Shown: positions 46,822-56,085, counted from the first letter of the stretch. The stretch: 64,000 nucleotides of DNA from Thermopetrobacter sp. TC1 (GCF_000746275.1 NZ_KN050831.1:8792-72791), one strand, 5' to 3'. Numbers and translations: made by a program. The notes: generated from the letters alone by a model not told the origin.

Positions 46822-46832
46822 CGCGGCGCGGC
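46160..46832. repeat. cdiA-CT upstream homology block, orphan copy
   Basis: About 670 bp nearly identical to 50600-51272 in cdiA, same orientation, ending abruptly at 46832. A second shared block is 45550-45690 against 49988-50110. Between them the sequences differ strongly. Confidence 0.88.
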
Positions 46833-46983
46833 CGGCAGACTACCGCAACCGCCCTGGCCACGCGCCCGGCGGATGACCCGGTACGTTGTCAGCAAGGGAT
46901 TGTGTGTTTGTGAAATTGCGATACTCTTAAGCGTTCTGCCCGGCAGCGCGCTCCTTGGCGATCTCCAGGGCGCGGGCGATTGA

Positions 46984-47409
46984 CTATTCCTCAGAGGTGA
47001 GCTTCTCAAGCAACTCTTCCATCTCCCGAACCAGCAGATTGTATTTCTTGCCGGCATCTATCAATGCCTTGAGCGACGCGATCATAAACAACCGCTTCAA
47101 TTCCTCGGGGCCAGCCTCATCGGCCTTAAGCACTTCACGGATATCCACCTCGATTCCCAGTGGAAGATCGCCATATTTCTTGTTGATCCTTTGATAATGG
47201 GGCTTCTCTTCATTCTTAAGGCCAAAACGCAAGGCAAGCGTCACCCACTCGAATGGCGCATCGGCGAGATAACCCGACGACTCCATGAGGGCCCCAAGCT
47301 CTTCCTCCACCTTGGGAGCCACGTCAAAAAAATGCCGTGGCGTCCTCGCCCTAGTGAGGGACACACCCACCAAGCCGAGTTTATTGTCATTTTTTCTTGC
47401 GCCACTCAT
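46984..47409 (-). CDS. Predicted immunity protein for the GIY-YIG toxin module
   Basis: The 141-residue protein starts MSGARKNDNKLGLVGVSLTR and has APFEWVTLALRFGLKNEEKP and INKKYGDLPLGIEVDIREVL. It resembles the polymorphic-toxin immunity family I know as Imm39, with low certainty. Its ATG overlaps the toxin stop (ATGA at 47406-47409). After its TAG the same frame stays open for 18 codons (SIARALEIAKERAAGQNA), perhaps a fused remnant. Confidence 0.75.
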   Translation of the reverse strand: MSGARKNDNKLGLVGVSLTRARTPRHFFDVAPKVEEELGALMESSGYLADAPFEWVTLALRFGLKNEEKPHYQRINKKYGDLPLGIEVDIREVLKADEAGPEELKRLFMIASLKALIDAGKKYNLLVREMEELLEKLTSEE

Positions 47410-48770
47410 CGGTTCGTTTTGTTTCCTGGCAATGCATCCTCTCCATAACGACGGCGAAAACGTTCAATCAGGCGGGTTTCATATTCACGGGCGGCCCGCT
47501 TGTTGGGAAACACCTTTCTTATTTTTGTTATATATTGTTCTCCCGTTTCTCTCCGCAAACGCCTGGCCTGCTGTTCGGCCCGGATCGATGCGCCGTCACG
47601 AACCCTTGTCCCCTGCGCGCTTTCTCCAATCTTGTATGTCCCATTCGGTCCTCTGATGCTGTAGACATGCGTTTCGCCTACATAATCCAGGGAGTTCTTG
47701 TGCGGTTTATTGAAGCCAGATTTGGGTGGCAGGCAGGCATTATGCACCCAGGCGTTCAGGTGGCCGACGAAGTAGGTGTGGGTGCCTTCGACCTCGAAGT
47801 TGTAGACACGCGTCGGCCTGTCATCAATGGTCAGCGCCTTGACCAGCAGGAAGCCGGAGGCGTCATCCCCATGGGGCCCGCCGGTCTGATACACGCGCGC
47901 CCGCCCCATGCCACCGGCGGCGGAGGACACCATCATCCCCGGCTTCAGCGCGATGGCCTTTACAAACCCGCGCCCGGGCACATGAAACGGATGCTCCTCC
48001 GTCGTGCCCAGGGTTTCCATGCGCGCACCATCCGCGCTTGCCAAAGTCACCCACACCACGCGATGCGCGCGCCGGACAAAGGTGCGCTTCACGCGCGCAG
48101 GGCGCATCTCCCCTGTCTCGGGGTCGCGGGAAAGCACGATATCACCCGCCCTGACGGCCTCGATGGGCTTGTAGCCATCCACCGTCCGCACCGGTGTGCC
48201 CGCAACAAAACACTGCCCCGCCCTCTGAAACAGCTTTGTCTTCTTCAGATAGGACCAGGCGGCCTCGGCGCTCTTGAAGACGAGCTCCTTGCCGCCCAGC
48301 TTCATGGCGATCTTGCCGGCGGCCAGCGGCGTAAGGGAGATCAGCCCGTCCATGGCAAGCCCCTCCAGGGCCGCCATCGCCCCGCCCTTGCGGTAATTTT
48401 CATAGGCATCCCAGATGGTCAGGCCGATGCCGATGATGGCCATCGCCGTGAACAGGAAATTGTTGTCGATGGCATTGCCGGCCGTTGTCGCGGCGATATT
48501 GACATCCTGTCCCGTGAACAGGGCGGCCCCCATGGCCGTCAGCTTGCCCATCAGGGCGGCATCGCGCCGGATCGCCGCGAAAGTCTTCTCGGAAAGCTTC
48601 CCGCCGCTGCCAATCTCGGCCATGGCGTCCTGGATCGCCGAGTGCGCATAGATTTCCGCCATCAGCTCGCCGACCACGGCGCCCGTCGCCCCCGCCGCGC
48701 AGCCCTTGCCGCCTCCGGAAACCGCCCCCAGGGCGCAGCCCAGCGCCCCGTGCAGCATCTTGTGGCTCAT
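47406..48770 (-). CDS. Orphan CdiA C-terminal module: Hint domain plus GIY-YIG nuclease tip
   Basis: The 454-residue frame begins with an FHA-type pre-toxin region (LHGALGCALGAVSGGGKGCA). Residues about 190-340 form a Hint autoprocessing domain: CFVAGTPVRTVDGYKPIEAV at its start, TEEHPFHVPGRGF inside, and GTHTYFVGHLNAWVHN at its end. After that junction comes a ~100-residue GIY-YIG-like nuclease (HVYSIRGPNGTYKIGES, an Arg-rich helix, and a Glu in AAREYETRLIERF, ending LPGNKTNR). The frame stays open upstream of the ATG (AQSPGIPASQLKGGTID), showing it is a cut-off fragment. Hint domains release toxin tips by self-cleavage. Confidence 0.85.
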   Translation of the reverse strand: MSHKMLHGALGCALGAVSGGGKGCAAGATGAVVGELMAEIYAHSAIQDAMAEIGSGGKLSEKTFAAIRRDAALMGKLTAMGAALFTGQDVNIAATTAGNAIDNNFLFTAMAIIGIGLTIWDAYENYRKGGAMAALEGLAMDGLISLTPLAAGKIAMKLGGKELVFKSAEAAWSYLKKTKLFQRAGQCFVAGTPVRTVDGYKPIEAVRAGDIVLSRDPETGEMRPARVKRTFVRRAHRVVWVTLASADGARMETLGTTEEHPFHVPGRGFVKAIALKPGMMVSSAAGGMGRARVYQTGGPHGDDASGFLLVKALTIDDRPTRVYNFEVEGTHTYFVGHLNAWVHNACLPPKSGFNKPHKNSLDYVGETHVYSIRGPNGTYKIGESAQGTRVRDGASIRAEQQARRLRRETGEQYITKIRKVFPNKRAAREYETRLIERFRRRYGEDALPGNKTNR

Positions 48771-48781
48771 GAAGGACAGGG

Positions 48782-49208
48782 GATCGATCGTCCCGCCCTT
48801 CAGCTGCGAGGCCGGAATGCCGGGTGATTGCGCGCGCCTGTGTTGTGCGGGATGAATGCAGCGGTGGCGACGAAAGGCAAAACGGAATTATGCGTCAGCG
48901 CATGAGCCCATGGAGCCCGGGCGTTTCGAATGCCGGATCAGATTCTGGACGGCTTGCAGCTGTGACCTGACAGTTTCCGGACAGAGGCCTTGCTGGAGCT
49001 TTTATGCTCGGCCAGCCTCTGTTGCCTCGCCCGCATCCTGCGGAACATTCACAGATCGCCAACGGGATCCTCATCCTTGAGGATTTTTTCCAGAAACTCG
49101 CCGAAACTTTCCGCCACCACCCTTTCGCCAATTTCGGGCCCCATGGCGATAACGCGCCCGGCATGCTCAGGCGAGCAGTCGAGATAAAAGGTCGTTTCCA
49201 TTCCGTCA
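48782..49208. repeat. CDI module-junction repeat, copy 2
   Basis: Near-identical partner of 44037-44460. It spans the 3' third of cdiI and the spacer up to the GIY-YIG module. Confidence 0.85.
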
Positions 49209-49498
49209 TGAGATAAGTATATCAAATTTTTAGGCAAATATTCACCTAATGTATGCCTTTTTCTCTTTGTAAAATAAACCACATGATCCCATAAAGAGGG
49301 TTCCGTTTCATCCCAATCAAAAATTCCTGCTATCTGATAAGGTGCCACAGCAATAGCACCATATTTTTTTAGAAATTCTCTGTATTCTGATGGAAATTTT
49401 ACACCAAGCTCTCTTTCTGCAACAAGAATTTTATCTTCTGAAGCTGGCCCCGCAACGTCAACATAATCAGGTATATTATATTTCCTAATCTTCATCAT
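49049..49498 (-). CDS. cdiI: CdiI immunity protein, SUKH (SMI1/KNR4) family
   Basis: The 149-residue protein has VDVAGPASEDKILVAERELG, KFPSEYREFLKKYGAIAV, GIFDWDETEPSLWDHVVYF and FYLDCSPEHAGRVIAMGPEI, the SUKH fold signature. It starts 2 bp after the cdiA stop, so it is translationally coupled and is the expected cognate immunity protein for the LHH nuclease tip. SUKH proteins are known partners of HNH/EndoVII-fold toxins. The N-terminal two thirds are AT-rich, the C-terminal third is the shared repeat. Confidence 0.88.
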   Translation of the reverse strand: MMKIRKYNIPDYVDVAGPASEDKILVAERELGVKFPSEYREFLKKYGAIAVAPYQIAGIFDWDETEPSLWDHVVYFTKRKRHTLGEYLPKNLIYLSHDGMETTFYLDCSPEHAGRVIAMGPEIGERVVAESFGEFLEKILKDEDPVGDL

Positions 49499-49500
49499 TT

Positions 49501-52500
49501 TTACTTATTCAGCTTTTCCAGAACTTTTGGATCAACTTTCTCTGACTTCACTAATTCATTAAAGCGATGCTTCCAGTATGTTCTTTTCAAGTCTCTTTGA
49601 ACAGGCCCTCCAGGTCCGGGAATATGCAACGGCCCACCCTTTCTATCATATCGGTTTTGAGAGTCCAATACCTCAATAAGTCTTCCATCCTTTCTCCCTA
49701 TATGATGAAGAACTACACGTTCCCATTCCCCTTCGTTATTTTTTATCATTGGCGCCAATCCATTTTTCATGTTTCGCAAATTTTGAATACTTAACTCGAT
49801 ATCGGAACGCTGTACGATGATATTGCCGCGATGCCGGGTCACTTGGTTCCAGACTGATTTTTCGCTGAAGGCGAGGCGAAGAGTTCTCAGGAAACGTTCT
49901 TCATCGGCATTCCGTGGCGTTATCCCGTTGAAACGCGAGGTTTTCAGCGGGAGATCACCGCCTTTGGCCAAAACATAGCGGAAATAGGCCTGATCGCGCT
50001 CGGCCTTGCTCAAATGGGCGACTTCCGGGAGCTTGTCGAATTCGGCGCGGGAGAGCCCTTTCAGTTTGCCTGCCTTGGCCAGCCGAAGCAGCTTCAGCTC
50101 CTTGGCGGCTGCATCGCCCGCTGCCGGGACTATGCCGATAATGGCAGCGACCCAGTCTAATGGATCGCCGGATTTTCCCGCCTCGTAAAAGGCCTTGATA
50201 TCACCAATGAACGGTGTAAAATCTATGATGATTTCGCCGATTTTCTTGGCTCTATCCTTGGTTTTTTCACGTTCAACACAGGATGTATCAAGTGATGGGC
50301 ACGCCTTCTGAAGGTGAAGGTTGTAAAAGTACGCTTCAAGCGCGTGCATAGTATCTGCATTCTGATACATTATCAGATTTTTTCTTACCCATGGATCTAT
50401 GTCTATATCTGAAAGGTATTTATCCAAATCATTATACGCCTCATTTATAAGATATATATGTTTTAAAACACAAACATTATCTATTCCGCAACTATACAAT
50501 GCTTTGCTATTTTCTTTTGATAATTCTAAATATTCAAGTGATATATTAAGTCTACACTTTTTATCTTTTTCCTTACAAGATTTAAGCCTGCGCGCAAGCT
50601 CCTTGATCTCTTCATGCGTCAGGTAATTGTTGAAGGCGGCGGAGCGGGCGATGGTGGCGCCCTGGGTCACATCCGTGGCATCGCCGCCGGCGAGCAGGGC
50701 GGCCGCCCCGCCGATGAGCTGGCTGACGGCATCGAGCGTGCGCGGATCAAGCCCGGAGAACAGCCCGGCATTGGCCGCCATGGCCGAGGACAGCGCCGCC
50801 GCCGCCCCCGCCTCGAATGTGCCGCCCATGGCCTTCGACGCAAGGCCGCCGGCCAGCGCATGGGCGATCATGTTCATCACCGGAAGATCCGGGCCCCCGG
50901 CGCCGTCGGTGAGATCCCCGATCACCCCCTGCACCGCGCCCAGAACCTGGTTGACACCCACGGCGCGCAAGGAATTCAGCAGGGTCTTGTCAAAGCGTCC
51001 GCCCTCGATGACGGTGCTGATGGCGGCGCGGAGGGTGGATTCTGCGACCTGGCGCGGAAGATCGGCGACGATGGAGCCGAGCACGCCCTCGCCACTGCCG
51101 CCAGGGCCGAGGTTGAGCCCCAGGTTGGCGAACATGCCGGCGTCCATGCCGGCGGTGAGACCGGCGGTGAACAGGGTGGTGGCCAGGGATTTGAGGGCGT
51201 CGGAGGAGGTCAGTTCCTTGAGGGCCTTGCTGATGTCGCCCTTGTTGTTGACCAGGGCCACCGCGGCGCGGCCGCTCATGTATTGCACCCCGGCCGCCAC
51301 CGCCTGTTGCAGCATCGTTCCCGCCGTGGTTTCGGCCAGGCCCATGCCGCCCGCAAGCGCGGTGCCCAGACTGTTGCCCAGCCCCTGCGTGGCCAGGCCC
51401 ACCGCCAGCATGATGAAGGCCGCCGCCCCCGGCGTGAGCCCTTCCGCCTTGTAGTCCCAGTGCCGCGCCACCTCCTGCACCGGGCGCAGCTCAACGCCGT
51501 TGCGCCCGACAAGATCCCGCATCCAGGCAAACTGCGGCAGTTCGATCAGCCGCAGCAACGCCTCAACCGGTGTCTCCCCGGGCTTGACCCGAAAGTCCAC
51601 CACCACCCCCTCGCCCGCCCGGATGCGGATGGACCCGCCCGCCTGCAGCCGGGTGAGGATGGCTTCCTCGATCTCGTGGCCCTTGTCGCGGCGCTTCCAC
51701 CAGACCGGATTGCGCGAATAGGTAACCTCCCGCTCGAAGTCGCGCGTCGTCGCCGCCAGCAGCGCGATCTTGCCCTGCGGCGCCTCGATGGCGATGTCGC
51801 GCCCCGCCTCGAGGTTCGCCGCCTTGATGGTGACATTGCCCGTCTCGGAGCGCAGGGTCAGGCTCTGATCCGTCTTGAGCGCCGTATCATCAACATGGGT
51901 CTCATCGCGGCTGACGTTGCGCTTCTTCTTCGTCAGCTTGAGAAAGCCGGACCTGGAGTAGTCATGCGTATAATGGGTCTCGTAGGTGAGCGGATCGATC
52001 TTGATGTTGCCGGCAATGCGCAAGGTGATGTCGCCCTGCGCCAGAAGCACACCGCCCTTCGCCTCAAGATCACGCCCGGCCCGCAGATCGATCGTCTCGC
52101 CCTTCAGTTCCGAGGCCAGCGTTTCAACCGTCGTCCAATGCTCATCATCCCGCAGCTTGCTCAGGCTAACGAGCCCCGCCCATGAGCTGTTCTTCTTGTA
52201 GAAATCGATATGGGTCAGCGCCACAAACTGGGAGAGCAGCTTCACGTCACGCCCGGCATCGACACTCAGCGCCCCGCGGGCCTCAACAACCCCGCCCTCC
52301 TGGACGAAGTCGCGATCGGCCTTGATGGTGATTTCGCCGCTGGCCGAGCGGATCGTGGCCGGGACCAGCACCGCCGTTTCATGATAGCGGCGCCAGACCT
52401 TGATGGTCTTCTTGCCATACCACTTCCTTTTCTTTTCCTTGCGGTAGTAGTCCTCGCTGACGTACTTCTCCGCGATGCCGGTGTTGAAGACGTCGTTCAG

Positions 52501-55500
52501 CGCGGTAAGGTGCACGAAGGCATCGCCGCTGATCTCCGAGCCGACGTTGCGGATGTCATGCCCGGCATAGAGCATCAGCCCGCCGGCGGCGACCAGACGT
52601 GCCGGTTCGTAGGCGAAGCCCTCAAGACCGTTGTCCAGCTTGAAGACGCGCTTCTGGGCGGTGTTGACGATGTCTTCTCCGGCAACGGCACTTAGGTGCC
52701 CCCCGGCCTCGACGATGCCGCCGGTGTTGGTGATGGAGCCGCCGGCGCTCAAATACAGATCTCCGCCGGCAGTGAGCCGGGTCGGCGTGAAGGTCTCCCC
52801 GTCGAGCAGCCCGGCAAGGGTGAGATCGCCACCGGCATGCAGCGTCATGGCGCCGCCGCTGCGCAAGATAAGCCCGCCGTTCAGCCGCAGGGCCGCGCTG
52901 GCATTGAGCAGCAGGCTGCCGCTCACCTCATAGGGTGCGCCGCTCTTGAGCGCGATGGTGCCGTCCCGGGCGAGAACCGAGGCATCCCGCGCCGTCAGGC
53001 CGGCAAGCGACACCTCCGTGCCGGCATCGATGACGAGATCCGCCGCGCCCGCATCCAGAAGGCCGGTGGCGGTGATCGAACCGCGATCGGCACGCAGCTG
53101 CATGCCCTCGGCCTCGGCTGTGCCCAGCGCGATGCCCCCGGCCGTGGCCTGCAGGGAGAGGATGCCGGGCGTCTGCCAGTCGCCGCCGCCGTCGATGCGT
53201 TCCGCCGCGACACGGACAGACGCGGCGCGGATGCTGCCGCGGTTGGTGAAAAACGCAAGCCCGGACAAGGCAAGCTGGCGCGCGCCAAAATCGATGGCAC
53301 CTGCGAAATCGAAGGCCTTCGGCGTGCCGAAATCCACCCGATCCGCCGCCAGATGATCCGCATGCAGCGTGAGCGTCTCCGGCGTGCGCAGGATGACATC
53401 GCCGGCGTGATCGAGGCTGTCAAGCCCGGTAAGGGACAGATCGCCGCTCTCGGCCACAAGGAAGGTTTCTCGTGCGCTGACCTCAAGCCCGTCCAATCGG
53501 AGCGCTCCGCCCGCCTGCAGGCTGACTGTGCGGCCATGCAATTCGGTCTTCAATGTGCGGCGGCCGCTGGTTGTCTGCTCCTCTTCACGGAAGGTCCAGT
53601 CTTCGGAAGTGCCGGACGTGCTGGCGAGCCGCTGCCAGCGGCGCACCCGCTCCGTGGCCTCAAAGGTCTGCGTGATGGGCTCTCCAGAGATATCGCCGCC
53701 CGCGCTCAGGCTCAGATCGCCAGTCGCCGAAAATTTCGTGGCGCGAAGCAGAATGTCCTCTCCGGCGTCAATGACAAGAAGGCCCCCGGCGTTCAGATCG
53801 GCACGCCGCACCGCGTCGCGCCGCTCTTCCCGCCAGGTTTCCAGCCCATGCGGCTGGCCATTGTAGGTCAGGATCGTTTCCCGCGCGCCCGTTGCCTGCG
53901 ACCGCAGAAAGACGGACCCGCCCGCCACCACGGTCAGATCGCCCGCTGCCGCCATACGCGTGCCATCGGCCACAAGATCACCGCCTGCCTGCAGCACCGC
54001 ATCGGCGCCGCTCTCAACGCGATCCTGCACGTGCACAGCGCCGCCACTGCTTTCGACCATGAGGGCGCGGCCGGCCTGCAGCGCGCCCGTCTCCGTTATG
54101 TCGCCGTCTGTGGCAATCGTCAGCGCGCCACCGGCCACCGCCCCGGCGCCCTCAATCCGGCCTTTCGCCGCAAGCCCGATGTCCGCGCCCGCCGTCAGCC
54201 GCCCGTGCCGCAGATCGCCGCCGGCAACCATCGTGATGCCTTCCTCGGCGGTGACATCACGCACAAAATCGATGCGCCCCTCACGCGCCTGCAGCTCCAC
54301 CGCCGACAGCTGCAGCGGCGTGCTTGAGGCGTCATCATTGTGCAGCACCAGATTGCCACCGGCCTTCGCCGTGAAAGCACCGCCACCGATGGAATAGCCA
54401 TCAATGACGATGTCCCGATCCGCTTTCAGGCTCAGCCCCTGCCCGGCGTTGAGGAAGCCGGGCCGGCCCGACTCGTCAGCGGACAGCCCGGCCGCCAGCA
54501 TGCAGGCAGCCAGTCCGTCGCCCGCACACCCGGATCCCCCCGCTTTTTCATCACCACTGAAAAGATCGCGCGCGGCCGCAATCCTCAGCCCCTTGCGCGC
54601 CACGATGTGTCCGCCGCGATTGATGACGTCCTCTTCGCGCGCGGCAATCTCTATGGTCTGGCCTTCGATATCGCCTGCCTTGCCTGAACGATCACCGCGC
54701 AGAAGATGCGCGCCCCCTTCGCGCGTCATCAGATCGCGGTAATAGGGCGCAAGCCACCCGTCGGGAGTCGTGTGCAGATAGTCCTCAAGCCAGGGGCGAT
54801 AGCGCGGCATGTCAATGGGCAGGGCCGGCGCCACCGTCAGGGTGTTGAGCGGCTGTCCGTTGATGATCCCGGCGCCTTTCAGGGACACGGTCGTTCCCGA
54901 AAGCAGGGTGCCAAGATTGTACATCCGCCCCTGCGCCGAAACGGTGATGGTGTTAGCCGAAACCGTTCCCGCCAGGTCCAGCCTATCGCGCGTTTCGAAG
55001 GAAACCCGGCCGCCGGCCTGCACCAGCCCGCCGTCAAGAAGCGCATAAGTTTCCGAGGCCACGGTCACATCGCCGGCAGCCTCCAGCGTGCCCCGCTGAA
55101 CGATCCCGCCGATGGCCTTCAGGTCCACGTTTCCTCCGGAGCGGAGGCTGTTTAAGGTCAGACCATCAGTCGAAACGATTGCGACTCGATCCGTAGCCGA
55201 GAGATAGCCGTCCAGACGGATCCCCAGGCCGGGCTCGGCGCCGCGAATGATGATCTCGCGTGCATTAAGCCTCCCCTCGTCATAAACATCGATTGCATGA
55301 GGCGCATCGCGTCGCCCGCCGATCAGAGGAGCGACCACGCCTTTTCCAAGCTCGTAGGTGTGGGCACCGGCCGTAATTTCGAGCACGTCATCCACACTGA
55401 TGCGCCCGTTGATCACCACGTGTCGCCCGGCAAGCGTGATGGCCCCCTTGGTTTCGAGCCCGCCTTTCCAGACGCCGACACCACCTCTGCGGATATCGAG

Positions 55501-56085
55501 CTGCACACGCCCCTGTGTGAGCAGGCGGGGCTGACCGGAGGACAACGTTGCGCGCCCCACGTTCACGAAGCGGCAGGAATCGCAGATCACCCCGTTCTCG
55601 TTGGCGATCACCAGATCGGCGCGCCGCCCGAACACCTCGATGTCGCCACGCAGATACGAGCTTTTCTGCCCCCGCACTTCGTTGACGATGAGATGTGCCG
55701 GCCCGGACTGGGAGAGATTGGGATTTGCCCGAACGAACCCGCCGGTGACCGATTGCCCGTCTCGGGTTGAATTGTTGAAAATCACGCCCCGCGTTACGGA
55801 GAAAGATGTATAGCGGTTGTGAGACACGCCGGCTTTCGGCGCGGTGATGTTGACGACTGTCCGGCCCGTGTTCGACCGGTCGAGAGAGGGGCGCTGCCCG
55901 CGCGGCGCCGTGGGATCGATGACAATGCCATCGGCCGCCCTGGCCTCTAAAACCGGCCAGAGGATCTGCAGGAAAACCATCGACAGCGCCGCCGCATGCC
56001 CAAGCAGAGCGCCCAGCTGAAGAAACGTGGCTTTCAGGACGTCTTTCAGCCGAACCCGGGCATGCATGGATGTCTTATCCTTCAT
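49501..56085 (-). CDS. cdiA: CdiA: two-partner-secretion contact-dependent inhibition toxin with LHH nuclease tip
   Basis: The 2194-residue protein has an extended signal peptide (cut near ARA at 50) and a TPS domain at about 55-300. NPNL is at 121-124, but the second TPS motif reads NENGV (162-166) where NPNGI is usual. Long filamentous-haemagglutinin repeats (AGGDL, AGRDI type) fill 300-1550. A DUF637-like region follows (SGRAAVALVNNKGDISKAL, about 1600-1810). NNYLTHEE near 1819 marks the start of the C-terminal module. That module holds a six-cysteine variable domain, a conserved FIGDIKAFYEAGKSGDP domain and a ~100-residue tip with VVLHHIGRKDGRLIEVL (LHH near 2126) and YWKHRF. LHH nucleases belong to the HNH/EndoVII toxin superfamily. 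It is short for a CdiA (many exceed 3000 residues). Its transporter gene is divergent. Confidence 0.92.
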   Translation of the reverse strand: MKDKTSMHARVRLKDVLKATFLQLGALLGHAAALSMVFLQILWPVLEARAADGIVIDPTAPRGQRPSLDRSNTGRTVVNITAPKAGVSHNRYTSFSVTRGVIFNNSTRDGQSVTGGFVRANPNLSQSGPAHLIVNEVRGQKSSYLRGDIEVFGRRADLVIANENGVICDSCRFVNVGRATLSSGQPRLLTQGRVQLDIRRGGVGVWKGGLETKGAITLAGRHVVINGRISVDDVLEITAGAHTYELGKGVVAPLIGGRRDAPHAIDVYDEGRLNAREIIIRGAEPGLGIRLDGYLSATDRVAIVSTDGLTLNSLRSGGNVDLKAIGGIVQRGTLEAAGDVTVASETYALLDGGLVQAGGRVSFETRDRLDLAGTVSANTITVSAQGRMYNLGTLLSGTTVSLKGAGIINGQPLNTLTVAPALPIDMPRYRPWLEDYLHTTPDGWLAPYYRDLMTREGGAHLLRGDRSGKAGDIEGQTIEIAAREEDVINRGGHIVARKGLRIAAARDLFSGDEKAGGSGCAGDGLAACMLAAGLSADESGRPGFLNAGQGLSLKADRDIVIDGYSIGGGAFTAKAGGNLVLHNDDASSTPLQLSAVELQAREGRIDFVRDVTAEEGITMVAGGDLRHGRLTAGADIGLAAKGRIEGAGAVAGGALTIATDGDITETGALQAGRALMVESSGGAVHVQDRVESGADAVLQAGGDLVADGTRMAAAGDLTVVAGGSVFLRSQATGARETILTYNGQPHGLETWREERRDAVRRADLNAGGLLVIDAGEDILLRATKFSATGDLSLSAGGDISGEPITQTFEATERVRRWQRLASTSGTSEDWTFREEEQTTSGRRTLKTELHGRTVSLQAGGALRLDGLEVSARETFLVAESGDLSLTGLDSLDHAGDVILRTPETLTLHADHLAADRVDFGTPKAFDFAGAIDFGARQLALSGLAFFTNRGSIRAASVRVAAERIDGGGDWQTPGILSLQATAGGIALGTAEAEGMQLRADRGSITATGLLDAGAADLVIDAGTEVSLAGLTARDASVLARDGTIALKSGAPYEVSGSLLLNASAALRLNGGLILRSGGAMTLHAGGDLTLAGLLDGETFTPTRLTAGGDLYLSAGGSITNTGGIVEAGGHLSAVAGEDIVNTAQKRVFKLDNGLEGFAYEPARLVAAGGLMLYAGHDIRNVGSEISGDAFVHLTALNDVFNTGIAEKYVSEDYYRKEKKRKWYGKKTIKVWRRYHETAVLVPATIRSASGEITIKADRDFVQEGGVVEARGALSVDAGRDVKLLSQFVALTHIDFYKKNSSWAGLVSLSKLRDDEHWTTVETLASELKGETIDLRAGRDLEAKGGVLLAQGDITLRIAGNIKIDPLTYETHYTHDYSRSGFLKLTKKKRNVSRDETHVDDTALKTDQSLTLRSETGNVTIKAANLEAGRDIAIEAPQGKIALLAATTRDFEREVTYSRNPVWWKRRDKGHEIEEAILTRLQAGGSIRIRAGEGVVVDFRVKPGETPVEALLRLIELPQFAWMRDLVGRNGVELRPVQEVARHWDYKAEGLTPGAAAFIMLAVGLATQGLGNSLGTALAGGMGLAETTAGTMLQQAVAAGVQYMSGRAAVALVNNKGDISKALKELTSSDALKSLATTLFTAGLTAGMDAGMFANLGLNLGPGGSGEGVLGSIVADLPRQVAESTLRAAISTVIEGGRFDKTLLNSLRAVGVNQVLGAVQGVIGDLTDGAGGPDLPVMNMIAHALAGGLASKAMGGTFEAGAAAALSSAMAANAGLFSGLDPRTLDAVSQLIGGAAALLAGGDATDVTQGATIARSAAFNNYLTHEEIKELARRLKSCKEKDKKCRLNISLEYLELSKENSKALYSCGIDNVCVLKHIYLINEAYNDLDKYLSDIDIDPWVRKNLIMYQNADTMHALEAYFYNLHLQKACPSLDTSCVEREKTKDRAKKIGEIIIDFTPFIGDIKAFYEAGKSGDPLDWVAAIIGIVPAAGDAAAKELKLLRLAKAGKLKGLSRAEFDKLPEVAHLSKAERDQAYFRYVLAKGGDLPLKTSRFNGITPRNADEERFLRTLRLAFSEKSVWNQVTRHRGNIIVQRSDIELSIQNLRNMKNGLAPMIKNNEGEWERVVLHHIGRKDGRLIEVLDSQNRYDRKGGPLHIPGPGGPVQRDLKRTYWKHRFNELVKSEKVDPKVLEKLNK
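50600..51272. repeat. cdiA-CT upstream homology block, resident copy
   Basis: Near-identical partner of 46160-46832. It encodes the DUF637-like region up to NNYLTHEE and would be the natural crossover zone for swapping tips. Confidence 0.88.

Noticed and set aside
50614..54327. Plus-strand frames of over 500 codons inside cdiA
   Set aside because: Shadows of cdiA; the proteins are Arg/Pro-rich with no recognisable domain.
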